NCBI GenBank assembly: GCA_032622095.1
Contig: CP136066.1
Location: forward strand, 131,845,917-131,909,916
DNA from: Siphonodentalium dalli
Lineage: Eukaryota > Mollusca > Scaphopoda > Gadilida > Siphonodentaliidae
Length of the DNA: 64,000 bases
Direction: 5' to 3'
A program made the position numbers and the translations under genes. This document shows positions 47,226 to 58,271 of this stretch, in pieces (the first letter of the stretch is position 1; each line of letters starts with the position of its first letter). Under the pieces are notes generated by a model. The model searched no databases. It was given only the letters and a program-made list of their open reading frames with translations, and had not been told where the DNA came from.

Positions 47226-48455
47226 TCAACTCTTTCTATACCTGTACTTATGTATTTTCCCTAAGTTATGAAAGTATACATTGGAATTTCCTGTTATTAA
47301 TCTGGAGGTGTGTTCATGAAAAAATAAGCACATAATAACAGATAATACCGGTACAAAAGAGTTATTTAATTGAAGGACATGTTCACATAATAACTTATAA
47401 GTTCCAATAAACCAAAGGTTGTTTGTTGAACTTATTACCTGTATATTTTCTAATGGAACTACTCGTCAATGAGGATTTAGAATAAAAAGAGTTAAAGCTA
47501 GTGATAGTGTGCCTGTCCCAATTGTAAAGCATGATAATTAATACTTACTGGATTAAAACTCAAAAATGAATCTCCATAATCTTTTACCAATGGTCTGACC
47601 AACTTCTAATGCATACGCTTCAAGTTAGGGAGAGTGAATTGGTAGTATGAATAAAGCACCTGTGTCCGTTCTCCTGGAAATAACAAATGTCAAAATATTT
47701 CACTCTCATCAAAATGTCCCCTTCAATTCGACACCATATAATTACTACTCTATGAATTTAATATACTATTCACTTTTTTACTATTTCCCACTATAAATTC
47801 AAAATACTCATTCCCAATTGGATGAGGGCATGAGTTTGCCATCTTGACACAATTTCAAGTCATATAATTTGATTGCTGACTGTTTAGAGGTAAGCAGGTA
47901 CCATTTTGCACCCACCTCAACTATGTGGGTTCGTTTACCACGCCCTGTAATCGCATATGGATGTGACTGGAGTTGGAAAAAATAGTTAACACCACTGAAA
48001 AACGATAAACCTCGTATTTTTAGAATCAAAAGCTACTTTTGACATCAGTTTACTGGATATTGATGTAGTCATGATTGGGGTGTAAATTCAATATATTTCA
48101 ACAAGGTCAAACAAGGGCCGCAACTGAGAAAAATGAATGCACAACTCCAGTTGTGTACGGGAATCCCTTAATATCCCCAATATGTGCTATCACCATGCAG
48201 AAGGACAAAAACTCTTATTGTTAGCGCCTGATTTACAAGGTGATATGTTCATACAGACAGACTGGTAGATGAATGACAGCCCTTGACTGCATGTATTATT
48301 ATATGCCCTGAACGTCCTTCAGGGGTCGGGGCATAATAAATCCACATTCCAGTATACCCATCATTCGCTTCATTAATACATTAATATGGGTACATGATCA
48401 AGGTATTATATACATGTACCGGACTACCGGTACATGTATTTGCCTAATATTAACA
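47226..48455. other. AT-rich DNA, no recognised gene
   Basis: No frame with a recognisable domain. A small hairpin, CCCTGAACGTCCTTCAGGG, is at 48305-48323, flanked by GGGGCATAATAA. Confidence 0.5.
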
Positions 48456-48459
48456 GAAT

Positions 48460-50440
48460 TTTTTTTTTCTCGAACAAATACATAAACAACATACTCAAAA
48501 TCGGCAAAAATCGGAAAAAGGGAATTGTTTATTTCCGTGAAATAATTTTGGGGAAATTTTATCAAATCATCAATTTATGGATTTTCATATAACAAAATCA
48601 AATTGACAAATCCTACAAATATCATACATATTTTGTTGTCCTCACTATCATGAATCCAGAACTGAAAACCATTTCAAGGTTTATTGAGTATTTTTCAAGT
48701 TGTGTGCCTCCAAAAACGCGAATTTACCTTATTTCTGAGCCTAAAATTTGAAGAATGAGCCAAATATCATATTTTATGGTTAATTATTTAAAAAACTAAC
48801 GCAAAAGAGAGAGATTTTTCCCTGTTTTTGTAATTTCCTCACAAGATAAAACACAAAAGATGATTAATATGTGCACCTATGGTTAAGAAGAATAAAATAT
48901 TCTCAAACAAAATTTGTGTTCCATTGTATGGACTTAGCCAAATTTGCCACTGACACAGAACTCGTGTGATGAAACGCAATATTTGAGGTCATGTAAATCA
49001 ATAAATTGATATCCATATGCCCTGCTTTTCTTATTATACCTTTTAAGTAATAAGTATACTAGATTGAACAAATTGCAAAGATATTAACAAACCATTGTTT
49101 AAGAAAATCAACTTATGGCCCTTTGAATCCTTGGTCTTAACTTGTTTCCAAAAATGCCATGTTGAGAAATTTTTGTTCATTCAAAAAGGTATTTGGGCAT
49201 AAAGAGAAAAAACAAATGGTGTTTTAGTGCGTAAAATTATTCGAACTTTCCTCCCACAACACTTTAGTTCCTGTTGCGTTATTAAACAGCTTAATACGTT
49301 ACTGGACGTTTATTTAGAATGTTATTGCTATGTTGATTAAAAATAATTCCAAAATGACAATTTGACATTTCACTGCCAAATTACGACAAAAAGGATTATA
49401 GCGCTGTCAATGTATATAAACAAAAAAAGTTTTAAGTTACGTATGAAAGAACAATACATGCAGAAGCTGATAATATAATGTTGTATGATTCAAGATGCTT
49501 GATTTTGAAGTTTTTGTTGATATGCTTTCCCCTACCCCATGTTTCTGCCATTCAAATTTGTAGTAAATTATCCGAAGTGATGAGAGAAATCCAGTGACAT
49601 TCATTGGTATAACCATTGATATGTTATTTTCTCAACAAAAAACTAATATAAAAAGATAAAATACTTTTACAAAATAACTTTTGTTAATTTTTCTGAATAT
49701 GCACAAAAACCTTTAAAATATTTACAAAAACGCCCCAAAATAGCATTTTCGGAAAAGAGGCTAGACCATGAGTTCATGGAGCCATAATTAAATTTTATTC
49801 ACAAATGTATTTAGAAATTCCATCACAATTTGTTCTATCTTGTATTCTTAAAAGGTTACGAGAAAGGCAGAGCATATAGATTGTAATTTATTCAGTTACA
49901 TGACCCCAAATATTGCATTTCATCACACGAGTTCTATGTCAGTGGCAAATTTGGCTAAGTCCATACAATGGAACACACATTTTGTTCGAGAATATTTTAT
50001 TCTTCTTAACCATAGATGCACATAATAAAAAAAAATTGTGCTTTATCTAGTGAGGAAAAGCCCTGTATTTTGGGCTCGTTTTTTAGATAATTAACCATAA
50101 AATATGACATTTGGCTCATTCTGCAAAATTTAGGCTCCGAAATAAAGTAAATTCGCGTTTTTGAAGTCACACAACTCGAAAAATACTCCAAAAATCTGGC
50201 AATGGTTCTCAGTTCTGTGTTCAGAAAAGTGAGGGTAACAAAATATTTGTAGGACTTGTGTATTTGAATTTTTTAAATACGCTAAAGAAAATCGATAAAT
50301 GGATGATTTGACCAAAATTTTCAAAAATTATTTCACGAAAATCACCAATTTTCCTTTTTTTCCGATTTTTGCTGATTTTTAGTATGTTGTTTATGGAGGG
50401 TCTATGTACCTATTCCAGCAAAAAAAAAATTCTGTTGCAA
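48460..50440. mobile_element. Large, old inverted repeat (~2 kb)
   Basis: Outer arms begin at CAACAGAATTTTTTTTT-like sequence (48455 and, inverted, near 50440). Mirrored boxes in order: CATAAACAACATACT, GATTTTTGC/GCAAAAATCGG, CTACAAATAT, CGCGAATTTAC, GAGCCAAAT(A/G)TCATA, TAACCATAGATGCAC, TGGACTTAGCCAAATTTGCC, GTGTGATGAAA, ATGGCYC. The match weakens inward to about 49200/49700 around a loop centred near 49440. Divergence is high, so it is old. No coding frame survives. Confidence 0.85.
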
Positions 50441-50924
50441 TTAGTTCTGGGTAAAACCATAAAGGCACTGGACTAATATTAGACAAATGTTGTTGAGATA
50501 CGTCTAAGAAAAAAATGTTTCCGATAATAAATTTCCGGTGATAACAACGATCTAATATCGATAATATATAGAAACATAAGTAATTTGAGTCAAAGATGTA
50601 TTTTGTAAATGCTCAGGTTAATAGGCTATCTTAAAATCAAAGTTAATAATTTGCTATAAATTCAATTTATGACTGGAATCCATAAAATGGCGTAAATTAA
50701 ATTAAGAATTTCCGTGTACAAGACGTAATCAAATTAATTGAGGGATACTGGATTGGTAAATGGCACACACGATCGTTTTAAACATTATGCTGATACGGGG
50801 AGAAAACTCAAGCCACTCAGTGACTAGTGACGATACAATAACTTAAATGAGTATATGGGACTAGTATGCATATAATAGAACTTTTATTTGATACATTTGG
50901 TTGAAAACTGTTCAAAAACAAGAG

Positions 50925-51525
50925 GTGTGCACTCGAGTGCTAGCATACACCCACCGTGGCAAATTCAACCCGCATTATCCGTAAACTCAACCAAAAAGAT
51001 TTTTAACTTTAAAGAAAAATTCGGACTAATAATATCGATATGGTGTCACAAGAAGCTTGTACAGAAAAAATTATTCAAATCGGTTCATATTTGTTAAAGT
51101 TGTTAAGTCAGACAGAATTTTCCAAGTCAAAATAAGTCGAAAATAAGGTGTAATATTACGAAAAACAGTCTGAGCCAATCCCTAGCCCCATCATGTAGAG
51201 AGGGTATTGTGAGAAGCATGTATACCAAAAATTATTGAAATCGGTTCATATTTGTTAAAGCTATTAAGTCGGACAGAATTTTCTAAGTCAAAATAAGTCG
51301 AAAAAGAGGCGTAACTTGAAAAAAAAAAGTAGGACCGAACCGCGGAGACATGCGGAGACACCGTCCTAAGGAGATTGCATACAAAAAATTATTGAAATCG
51401 GTTCATAGTTGTTCGAGTTATGAGGTCAGACGGACGGACAGACAAACAGACGGAGAAAGCGTGACGGACAGACGCAGTCAATCCAGTATACCCCCCATTT
51501 TCTTCGAAAGTGGGGGTATAATTAC
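50925..51525 (+). repeat. ~160-bp trimer ending in GACGGACGG and GGGGGTATAA boxes
   Basis: AAATCGGTTCATATTTGTT with AAGTCAGACAGAATTTTC and AAGTCAAAATAAGTCGAAAA recurs at about 51070, 51232 and (partly) 51390, a period of about 160 bp. It ends with ACGGACGGACAGACAAACAG and CAATCCAGTATACCCCCCAT, mirrored by GTGGGGGTATAATTA. The 3' box resembles the one in the palindrome arms (19420-19475). Non-coding. Confidence 0.7.
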
Positions 51526-52785
51526 TCGACAACGACAATTTGTATTTTTGCATTTGGGTAAATTTGCCATCCGTAACACTACTTCGTACTCAACAGACTT
51601 TCAAATAATGGAAAAATTGTTACCTTATTCTCCAACTCAGAGACTATAGAAGCCAACAACAACATTTGTGTACAGTATCCCTTTAAACCTTTAGTTGCCA
51701 CCTTATCTCTTAGAATCTTACTGACAGCCTAAAAACTTCTGCTTCATCCTTTGAAGATATAAGTACCTTGAGGGAATGAAAGAATTAGATATTAATTTTT
51801 TACGCAAATGACCTGTGGTCAGATGCTCGTAGTCTGTTTATATATAACCATGGATATATGCCAGATATAACCGTACAAAAAAAAATACTGTGCTTTTGAC
51901 AGTGTATTTATCCATGGCGTGTGTGACTGTGGTTGGTCGTAATCTAGTGTCCGGTGTTATTGTTTTGAAGGTTTATCATGTTCGACTGATGTTGTTAGCA
52001 TGGTAATGGGATTAGCGGTTTCTATGTCTTGTCTGGTCAGATGTTATGTTTGAGCTTTGTCTGAAATTTAAAAAAATTTATACTAGAATTTGCGTAACAG
52101 GAGCATGAGGAAATCACATGTTGAGTGCATTTAATGGTTTTTAGAGACCGAATATATATGATATAGAGATAATGAAATCATATATAATCATATATATATA
52201 CTGCATCCAATTTGGGTTGATATGGGTGACTTTCGTGTAGTTTTGTGGTTATGAGACCACATGCATGCCTTGTTATTGGCCCCCTGATTTCTGCTCTGTT
52301 GTCTTTAAAAAAAATTATATCTTTCATTCTTTTGCAACATGGGTGCCACCAGGATATCTCCAGATTATAATACCGGGCTGACTATTGCAGATCTCCCCAA
52401 TGGGTGCAGCTAACCCTCATGGACAAGGGGTTGTATCCCCTCCCTGACGAGATCAAACCCTGTTTTCCAATGAGATCTAATATTGACAATTTCTCATCAT
52501 CAGTGATGAATGCAAGACCACCCTCTTGGGACGGGGCATCAGAGTGGGACGTGGGCTGGTTATGCATGGGTCTTAATCCCACCAACTGCAGTCAAACATC
52601 ACTCAACATTTAGTTGGAAACTTTATACCAAAAATAGGTTGAAATTGTGGTCATAGATTTTCCAACAATTTATTAGTGACATACACAGCTGACATACATG
52701 TATACATGTATATTCCTTTCAAATTGCAAATCGTCTCACTGCGTGTATAAACCACCGACCCCCCGGAAAGCAACTGACAAACTTG
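51526..52785. other. AT-rich DNA, no recognised gene
   Basis: Contains an AT-rich simple tract (52145-52205). A stretch at 52330-52615 is richer in GC and open in both strands for 65-69 codons, without a known domain. Confidence 0.45.
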
Positions 52786-52900
52786 CCCAGATACATGATT
52801 CCAGTCACTCTACCTATGACGGGGTTCGAACCAGCTTCGTCGGCACTGGACGGAGTAATTCACCTGGCACTCTACCGACTGTACCACCGGGAGCCCCCGA
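52740..52900 (-). mobile_element. tRNA-derived SINE-like sequence
   Basis: The minus strand begins GGGGGCTCCCGGTGGTACAG. TGGTACAGTCGG fits a pol III A box and GGTTCGAACCC (about 52826-52836) fits a B box, about 50 bp apart. A body with CTGGGCAAGTTTGTCAGTTG follows. The A-to-B interval does not fold as a good tRNA, so a SINE head is more likely than a tRNA gene. Confidence 0.5.
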
Positions 52901-53535
52901 GTTATAATAATGCATAATGTGTTTACGGATGGAACAAGACCGGAAACTCTGGTATGCATTGACAGGCAAAACCTGTGATATGCAGTAATATGTGCATATG
53001 TCCTTCCCTATCATTCTGGTCTATCACCATACTAAACCAAATCGGAAATTCGACAACAGACACTTATATTGCAAAAACTTTGAACGGACTGAATTTCATA
53101 AAGCCGAACAGGGCCCATAACTCTGGTAGGCATCGATGGTCACAACCCGTGATATTATGCATATTCATTCCCCATTTCTGGTCTGTCACCGTGCCATAGA
53201 GCATCAAAATATGACAACCGACTCCCGAGTTACAATGCAAAATGTTTGTATGGTCGGACGGTCAACAATAAACCGGTACTATTATCGGGGGATATAATAA
53301 CCATACATGTATATCTCTGTGTATACCTAACCAAAAACAATTCCCCTCCACCACCCCACCTTTGGTGAATAAGACTGAAAAAAAAAACAATTCCCCTCCA
53401 CCACCCCACCTCGGTGAATAAGACTGAAGAGTTTTTTGGTCATGTACAAATAATTGTGGAACCCCTGACTTGTTTACCACTATTTACACTGGCCAGTGTT
53501 CTGTCACACACAACGCACTCGATATATTAAGGCTA

Positions 53536-53753
53536 CAGTAATGCCCTATTAAAGTAATCGACCTCTTTAAATAACCAGCAGAATTATGGGTAACTATTCA
53601 GGATTTAGTCGGAAATATGGCTTGTTGCCATTCATCGGAAAGCTTACGGCGAGAGCTTTCCGACGAAAGGCAACAAGCCATATTCCGACTAAATCCTGAA
53701 CGTTGCCCATAATTCTGCTTTGGTTAAGAGGTTGATTACTTAGTGCATTACTG
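53536..53753. mobile_element. 218-bp MITE with TA target duplication
   Basis: The TIR CAGTAATG(C) is flanked by TA on both sides (53534-53535, 53754-53755). Long arms follow (GCAGAATTATGGG, CAGGATTTAGTCGGAAATAT, GGCTTGTTGCC, and their complements). Removing the element and one TA gives AAGGCTATAATGGGGTCTAG, matching AAGGCTATAATGCGGTCTAG in the palindrome arm, so the empty site is verified inside this window. TA duplication and CAGT ends fit Tc1/mariner-like MITEs. Confidence 0.92.
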
Positions 53754-53784
53754 TATAATGGGGTCTAGGACTATTTGTGACATA

Positions 53785-54163
53785 CCCCGCTGGACAAAAC
53801 AAGTGGCCATTGGCACCGCGGTGTATTTGCCGTTCGGCCGCGGTGTCAGAGTTTGTAACTGCAGTTGAGCGCCGCGGCCGAACGGCAAGTACACCGTGGC
53901 CCAACAGCAAGTACACTGCGGCCAAAAGGCAACTACACCGCAGCCGAACGGCATGTACACCGTGGTTAGATTTCTGGTTTGCATCGTCTTTTTTCAGTTT
54001 AATGAACGTACACCGCGGCGCGGCAATTACACCATGGCCGAACGGCAAGTACACCGCGGCCCAACTGTAGTTAGCCGGTGGAGTCGCGGTGTAGTTGCAT
54101 TTCAGCACGGTGGCAACGCTAACTGCACCGCGGTTAGGTGGACACTTGTTTTGTCAAGCAGGG
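53785..54163. mobile_element. 379-bp MITE with internal CCGCGG minisatellite, TA target duplication
   Basis: TIRs CCCCGCTGGACAAAACAAGTG and, inverted, CCCTGCTTGACAAAACAAGTG are flanked by TA. Inside, a ~21-bp unit (CGAACGGCAAGTACACCGCGG) occurs several times in both orientations, making the element much richer in CpG than its surroundings. The interrupted host sequence (TTTGTGACATA then GTACCTAC) is continuous in the palindrome arms. Overlapping open frames on both strands reflect the repeat. Confidence 0.9.
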
Positions 54164-54487
54164 TATTATAATGTACCTACATGCTTTATCATTGTTGTTA
54201 GATACAGGAAACACCTGGAAATACAGTTTGTTTTTCTGATCTGTGTTTACCAATTAAGCATGTTATTGCTTGAGTCTTAATGGTACACAGCAAGAGTTTG
54301 CACCAAAAAAGGATAGTGGAATGGGATTGAAAGGCAGTTAACACAGTTACTGTATTGATGAACGGCTAAAAAAAAACTCCGAAATTTTGAAAAAAAAACA
54401 TGAGAAAGGGGTGATGGTTTTCTCGGGGTCTGAATTTTTTTTTTTTTTTGGCCCTATATGTGCAATATTTTTCCAGACCCCCCTGGT

Positions 54488-55440
54488 CTGAGGTTATTTT
54501 TAGGGTCGGTCGACGTGCGGAAACATGTATCTTTTTTCATTGGCCTAAGTACTAGTATATATCGACATAGTTTTTCACAATTTACGTAGATCCGTCCACT
54601 GCGCGTTTATATGTTGAAATCAACTGTAAACAATAGAAAGATGGGGAGAGTGTGCAGTGTGCGCATGCACGTAGCATTGGAACTGTTTTAATTATCTACT
54701 TGGATTAACTGTTTTAAAGAATTTTTTTCAACACACAGAAAAAATAGATATGATATGAAGTATAAGATATGAGCTTTGTGTTCCGCAGTGCTGTATAATT
54801 TGAATGTTGTGTTGAGTGAACGGCGTGTAAACAATATACTGTAGACACATATTGAGGAAAAATAATTGAAAACAAATTTAATCCTATACTACCCTGATTC
54901 TACTACTATAACCGATGGTGAAGACACTGTTTTTGGTGTTATTTTTCATGTCTATTTTCTAACTATTCCAATATCAAATGGGGTAACAGGTGTGTTATAG
55001 CCATGTTGGTACAGACATTCTACATAATTATATCGTTTACGACTATTAAAGCATTGTTTGTGTATATTTCATTTTATTACTAACTTGGCAATAGTTGATT
55101 CACCTAAAGCCACCTATCACAGAAAGTGATAGGCATTTTTCAATACCAATTGTCATCATGGATGCCATTTTGAATAGAACATTTTGCTCCAAGCAGGTTT
55201 ATCAGATTTTGATTATGTTATAGAGGATATGATTATTATTCCTCTTCAAAATGGAATAAAAACCAACTTACATGTAGTCCAAATATTTTCTAGATCAAAA
55301 CTTTTATCGACAAGACTATTTTGTCTTTTCAGCATTTATCCCTGAACCGGGAGGTCTTACCATGTTTGCCATTTTCCCACATTTCATCTTGTGACTCAGA
55401 GGCAGGTGGTTTTAATTAAACTTATGGAGAAATAAAATTT
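54488..55440. other. AT-rich DNA, no recognised gene
   Basis: No domain, RNA gene or strong repeat. A short GATAGGCATTTT-type symmetry with CCTATCACAG lies at 55110-55135. Confidence 0.45.
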
Positions 55441-55459
55441 AAAAAATTTGAGTGACAGT

Positions 55460-55780
55460 TTTCAATATCGTTCCTTTTTATTAGAAGTAGAAACATATTT
55501 TCCCAATTTTCATTTCGGTCCTAAATCGGGGGTTAACAAAATATTAGATATGAGTCGAGGACCCCACCAATCAAAGCTCAGAGTTATCAGATATAAATTT
55601 TTCATATCTTTATTTTTCACCACCTGGGTAGGAGGTACTCAATCCGATGATCAGACACTCCTATATTACTATTTCTTTTGTTTTGGGGGCAAATTTTTTT
55701 TGATTTGAGTCGAGGAACCCACCCATCAAAGCTCAGAGTGATCAGATATCAATTTTTGAAGTTTGTTATTTCTCGAGATG
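55460..55780 (+). repeat. ~155-bp partial tandem duplication
   Basis: GAGTCGAGGACCCCACCAAT CAAAGCTCAGAGTTATCAGATAT at 55552 recurs as GAGTCGAGGAACCCACCCAT with the same continuation at about 55707. It fades on both sides. Confidence 0.75.
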
Positions 55781-56700
55781 TATAATATGTGGCCCAGAAA
55801 CACGTGGTCAAACTGAGGTTATCGGACAAATTGCGGAAGAAAATGGATAACTCTAAAGTCAAGTGGTAATACGATCAAATTTTGATATACTTTTATAGTG
55901 ATGATACTACCATATTTTGTTGAAAGAATGTTGGTAAACAACAAGTTTTGAGTAATTTGATACCATAGTTGACAGTGATTAGCATTATTTTATTGCAATA
56001 CATCGATTCTGATAACTAAAGCATATTTTGAAGAAATGTTGTATCTTGATGATATGGGTACTGTTTGATTGGCTTGAGTATATTTAAAAACAACTACGGA
56101 ATTTAACTAAATGCAGTTCATCGACAGCCAACTGAGAATTATTGACTACTAAATTGTGATTAGAGTATATTTGAGAAAAATCAATGTTTTCCAAGAATCA
56201 ATGTAAATAACTAAAATTCATGTTGACATTGTGTAACAAACTGGAAAACTGTTCTATTGTTACATCCATGTCAACAGAGGCTATTATTCTCGCATGGACA
56301 AATAAGATCCAATGGAAACACATTATCGCGTACCAAAAATGATAGGGATGCTGGTTTGCATATATGTTTTAAGACCCCTTTTCTCGAATTACGTAAACAT
56401 AAATTTTAGGGTTCGAATGAGCCATGTCCGTTTAATGTCTACAACTGTCTTAATTATTTATAACCCTTCTATGACTGGAGCAGGGAAGGATCCAGGGCTC
56501 TTTTGATACCTGTTACAGGTTTGGGCGCCCAAACTCTGGTGGCCTAAATGTCCCCAAATTGCAAGTGGCTAGTTTTATTAAAGCTGAATTTTCTATATTT
56601 TGAAGGAAATCTTCTATTATAATTCAACAACATGCAATGCAAATCATCAATATACAGTTGATATAGAGCCTTTATTTGCTTAATCAAGTGTCCAGTGAGA
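55781..56700. other. AT-rich DNA, no recognised gene
   Basis: Nothing assignable. Short inverted matches occur around 55960-56270 (TTGATACC, TTGACAGTG), too weak to call. Confidence 0.4.
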
Positions 56701-56704
56701 AATA

Positions 56705-57075
56705 TTTTAACCCTTTCATGACTGGGGCTTCTTGAAATTTTGCAAAAATCCTGTGCCAATGCATTATCTTATATAAATGAGAGTCTCCCATCTAAGGAGC
56801 CTTGCATACATGTATATAATATAATACATTGGCCTTTATCTTGACCTTGTAAGCCAGTGCATTTTCTTATGCGGGATCTTTAATGCTGCACATAAGGGAG
56901 GGGGCAACCCCTCCCCGTACCTACCCCCATCGGCATATCATGGTCCCAAAACAGGTGTCCCCAAAAAATCCCTGGATCCATCCCTGGACTGGAGCTTCTT
57001 GAAATTTTGCGAAAACCCTGTGCCAATCATGCATTCTCTTACATATGCGAAACTCCATTAGGGATCAATGACATA
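56705..57075. repeat. Direct repeat pair, also found at 46.5 kb
   Basis: GGGGCTTCTTGAAATTTTGC AAAAATCCTGTGCCAATGCA at 56724 recurs with small changes at 56994, 270 bp downstream. A related piece lies inverted at 46455-46520. Confidence 0.75.
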
Positions 57076-57215
57076 TATGTTTGTAGTAGATATGTGGTCA
57101 AGAAAATGATTTGATGTCTTTACTGTGCTGCTCAGAGCTTGTCACATAACTTGCAATGTGACACCGTAATTACACAACGCCTTAGATAGTGAACTATTCT
57201 GATAGACCTATTTTA

Positions 57216-58271
57216 TTTGTTGAAAAATACTAGCGATATAACAAGATACACCAATGCATTCATAGATTCAAATTGAAAGTTTCAAATATATCATGGTTTT
57301 ATGTGCAAAAACATATGAATGCATTGGTTAGGCTTGCCACGATTATTCGATTAATCGACTAACCTTCGGCAGGTGTGGTAGTCGAGGGTATTTACTTTCG
57401 TCGACTAATCGCCCGAGGGTGGGGTGGTATGGTTGTGTAACTTGTGTATTAAAGCAGTACTGATTTATGTCATGCCTGGAAGTAACTGTTAACTGCGTAT
57501 GCAGCACAATTCCGTTGCGGCGTCTTCTGCTACTGTGCTAGATACATTTCCGAAACGGTTGGCGGTTACGTACATGTATATAATATAAACTATTAATTTG
57601 TTTCATTATTTCTACAATTCTTTATTGAAAATGTCCAGGTTATACACGGCAGTAATTGTGACTGCATCCCCGTCCCCCCAGGGTCCCCCACAAAAGCTCA
57701 AATATATCCCACTGTCTACCTACCGGTATGTCCTCGTTAACTTCATTGTAACTTTGTAAGTGCACACCTTTCGCCCCAATTTTACCGATTAATGTGATGC
57801 ACGTGACCTGCCGAAATACGTAGTGGCGGCTTGGGAGTGGCGATCGAGATTAGCTTTACTTCATGCAATTTTGCACAGTTACTGTCACGTCGTGTATGCA
57901 GTTTGCTCTAACTTTGCCAGAAACATCGGCAATATGGGCACTTGGCAGTACTTAATAATAAGGGCCTGTTAACAACTACATCGGGACGAATGAGACTATA
58001 AGGGCATGAGTATTCCTTGTTCTATACGAAATAAAACAGTGTAAAACACGGAGCATCGACAGTTTATAACTGTCTTCAAAATGGATGTAAAGAAGTCATC
58101 TTAATTTCGCATTTATCAATTGTTTACCTGGATGTAATACAGGGCGCATATATTACCGATTAATCGACTAACCGTCGATTATACCTGCCGATTAGTCGAT
58201 TATGAAAACTCATAGTCGTGGCAACCCTAGCATTGGTGTATCTTGTTATATCGCTAGTATTTTTCAACAAA
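57216..58271. mobile_element. Fold-back element interrupted by a hAT insertion
   Basis: TTTGTTGAAAAATACTAGCG ATATAACAAGATACACCAATGCATTCAT (57216-57263) has its exact complement split across the hAT: ATGAATGCATTGGT lies at 57315-57328 and GCATTGGTGTATCTTGTTAT to CAACAAA at 58230-58271. Without the hAT and one target duplication the fold-back has ~48-bp arms around a ~50-bp loop. Confidence 0.9.
57329..58229. mobile_element. 901-bp non-autonomous hAT element
   Basis: The termini TAGGCTTGCCACGA and, inverted, TAGGGTTGCCACGA are flanked by a perfect 8-bp duplication GCATTGGT (57321-57328 and 58230-58237). Subterminal ATTAATCGACTAACC motifs occur at both ends (57350, 58160), a pattern common in hAT elements, where such repeats bind transposase. 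No transposase frame is present. Confidence 0.95.

Larger units (their letters stand above)
52905..54487 (+). mobile_element. Third, partial copy of the palindrome-arm sequence, with two MITEs
   Basis: Collinear with about 19070-20056 of the left palindrome arm: GAGTTATAATAATGC, GGTATGCATTGACAGGCAAA, CCATAGAGCATCAAAATATG, TCGGGGG(A/T)TATAATAACCATA, ACACTGGCCAGTGTTCT, TGTTGTTAGATAC, GGCCCTATATGTGCAAT. Additional events here: a local duplication of CCCCTCCACCACCCCACCT (53342/53394) and two MITE insertions (53536-53753, 53785-54163). The TIRs are absent, so this is a fragment. Confidence 0.88.

Noticed and set aside
51430-51480. GACGGACGGACAGAC tract as a separate microsatellite of interest
   Set aside because: It is the usual 3' part of the trimeric repeat 50925-51525, and related tracts occur in the palindrome arms.
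53748-54171. Overlapping frames of 78-122 codons on both strands
   Set aside because: They come from the 21-bp CCGCGG repeat within the MITE.
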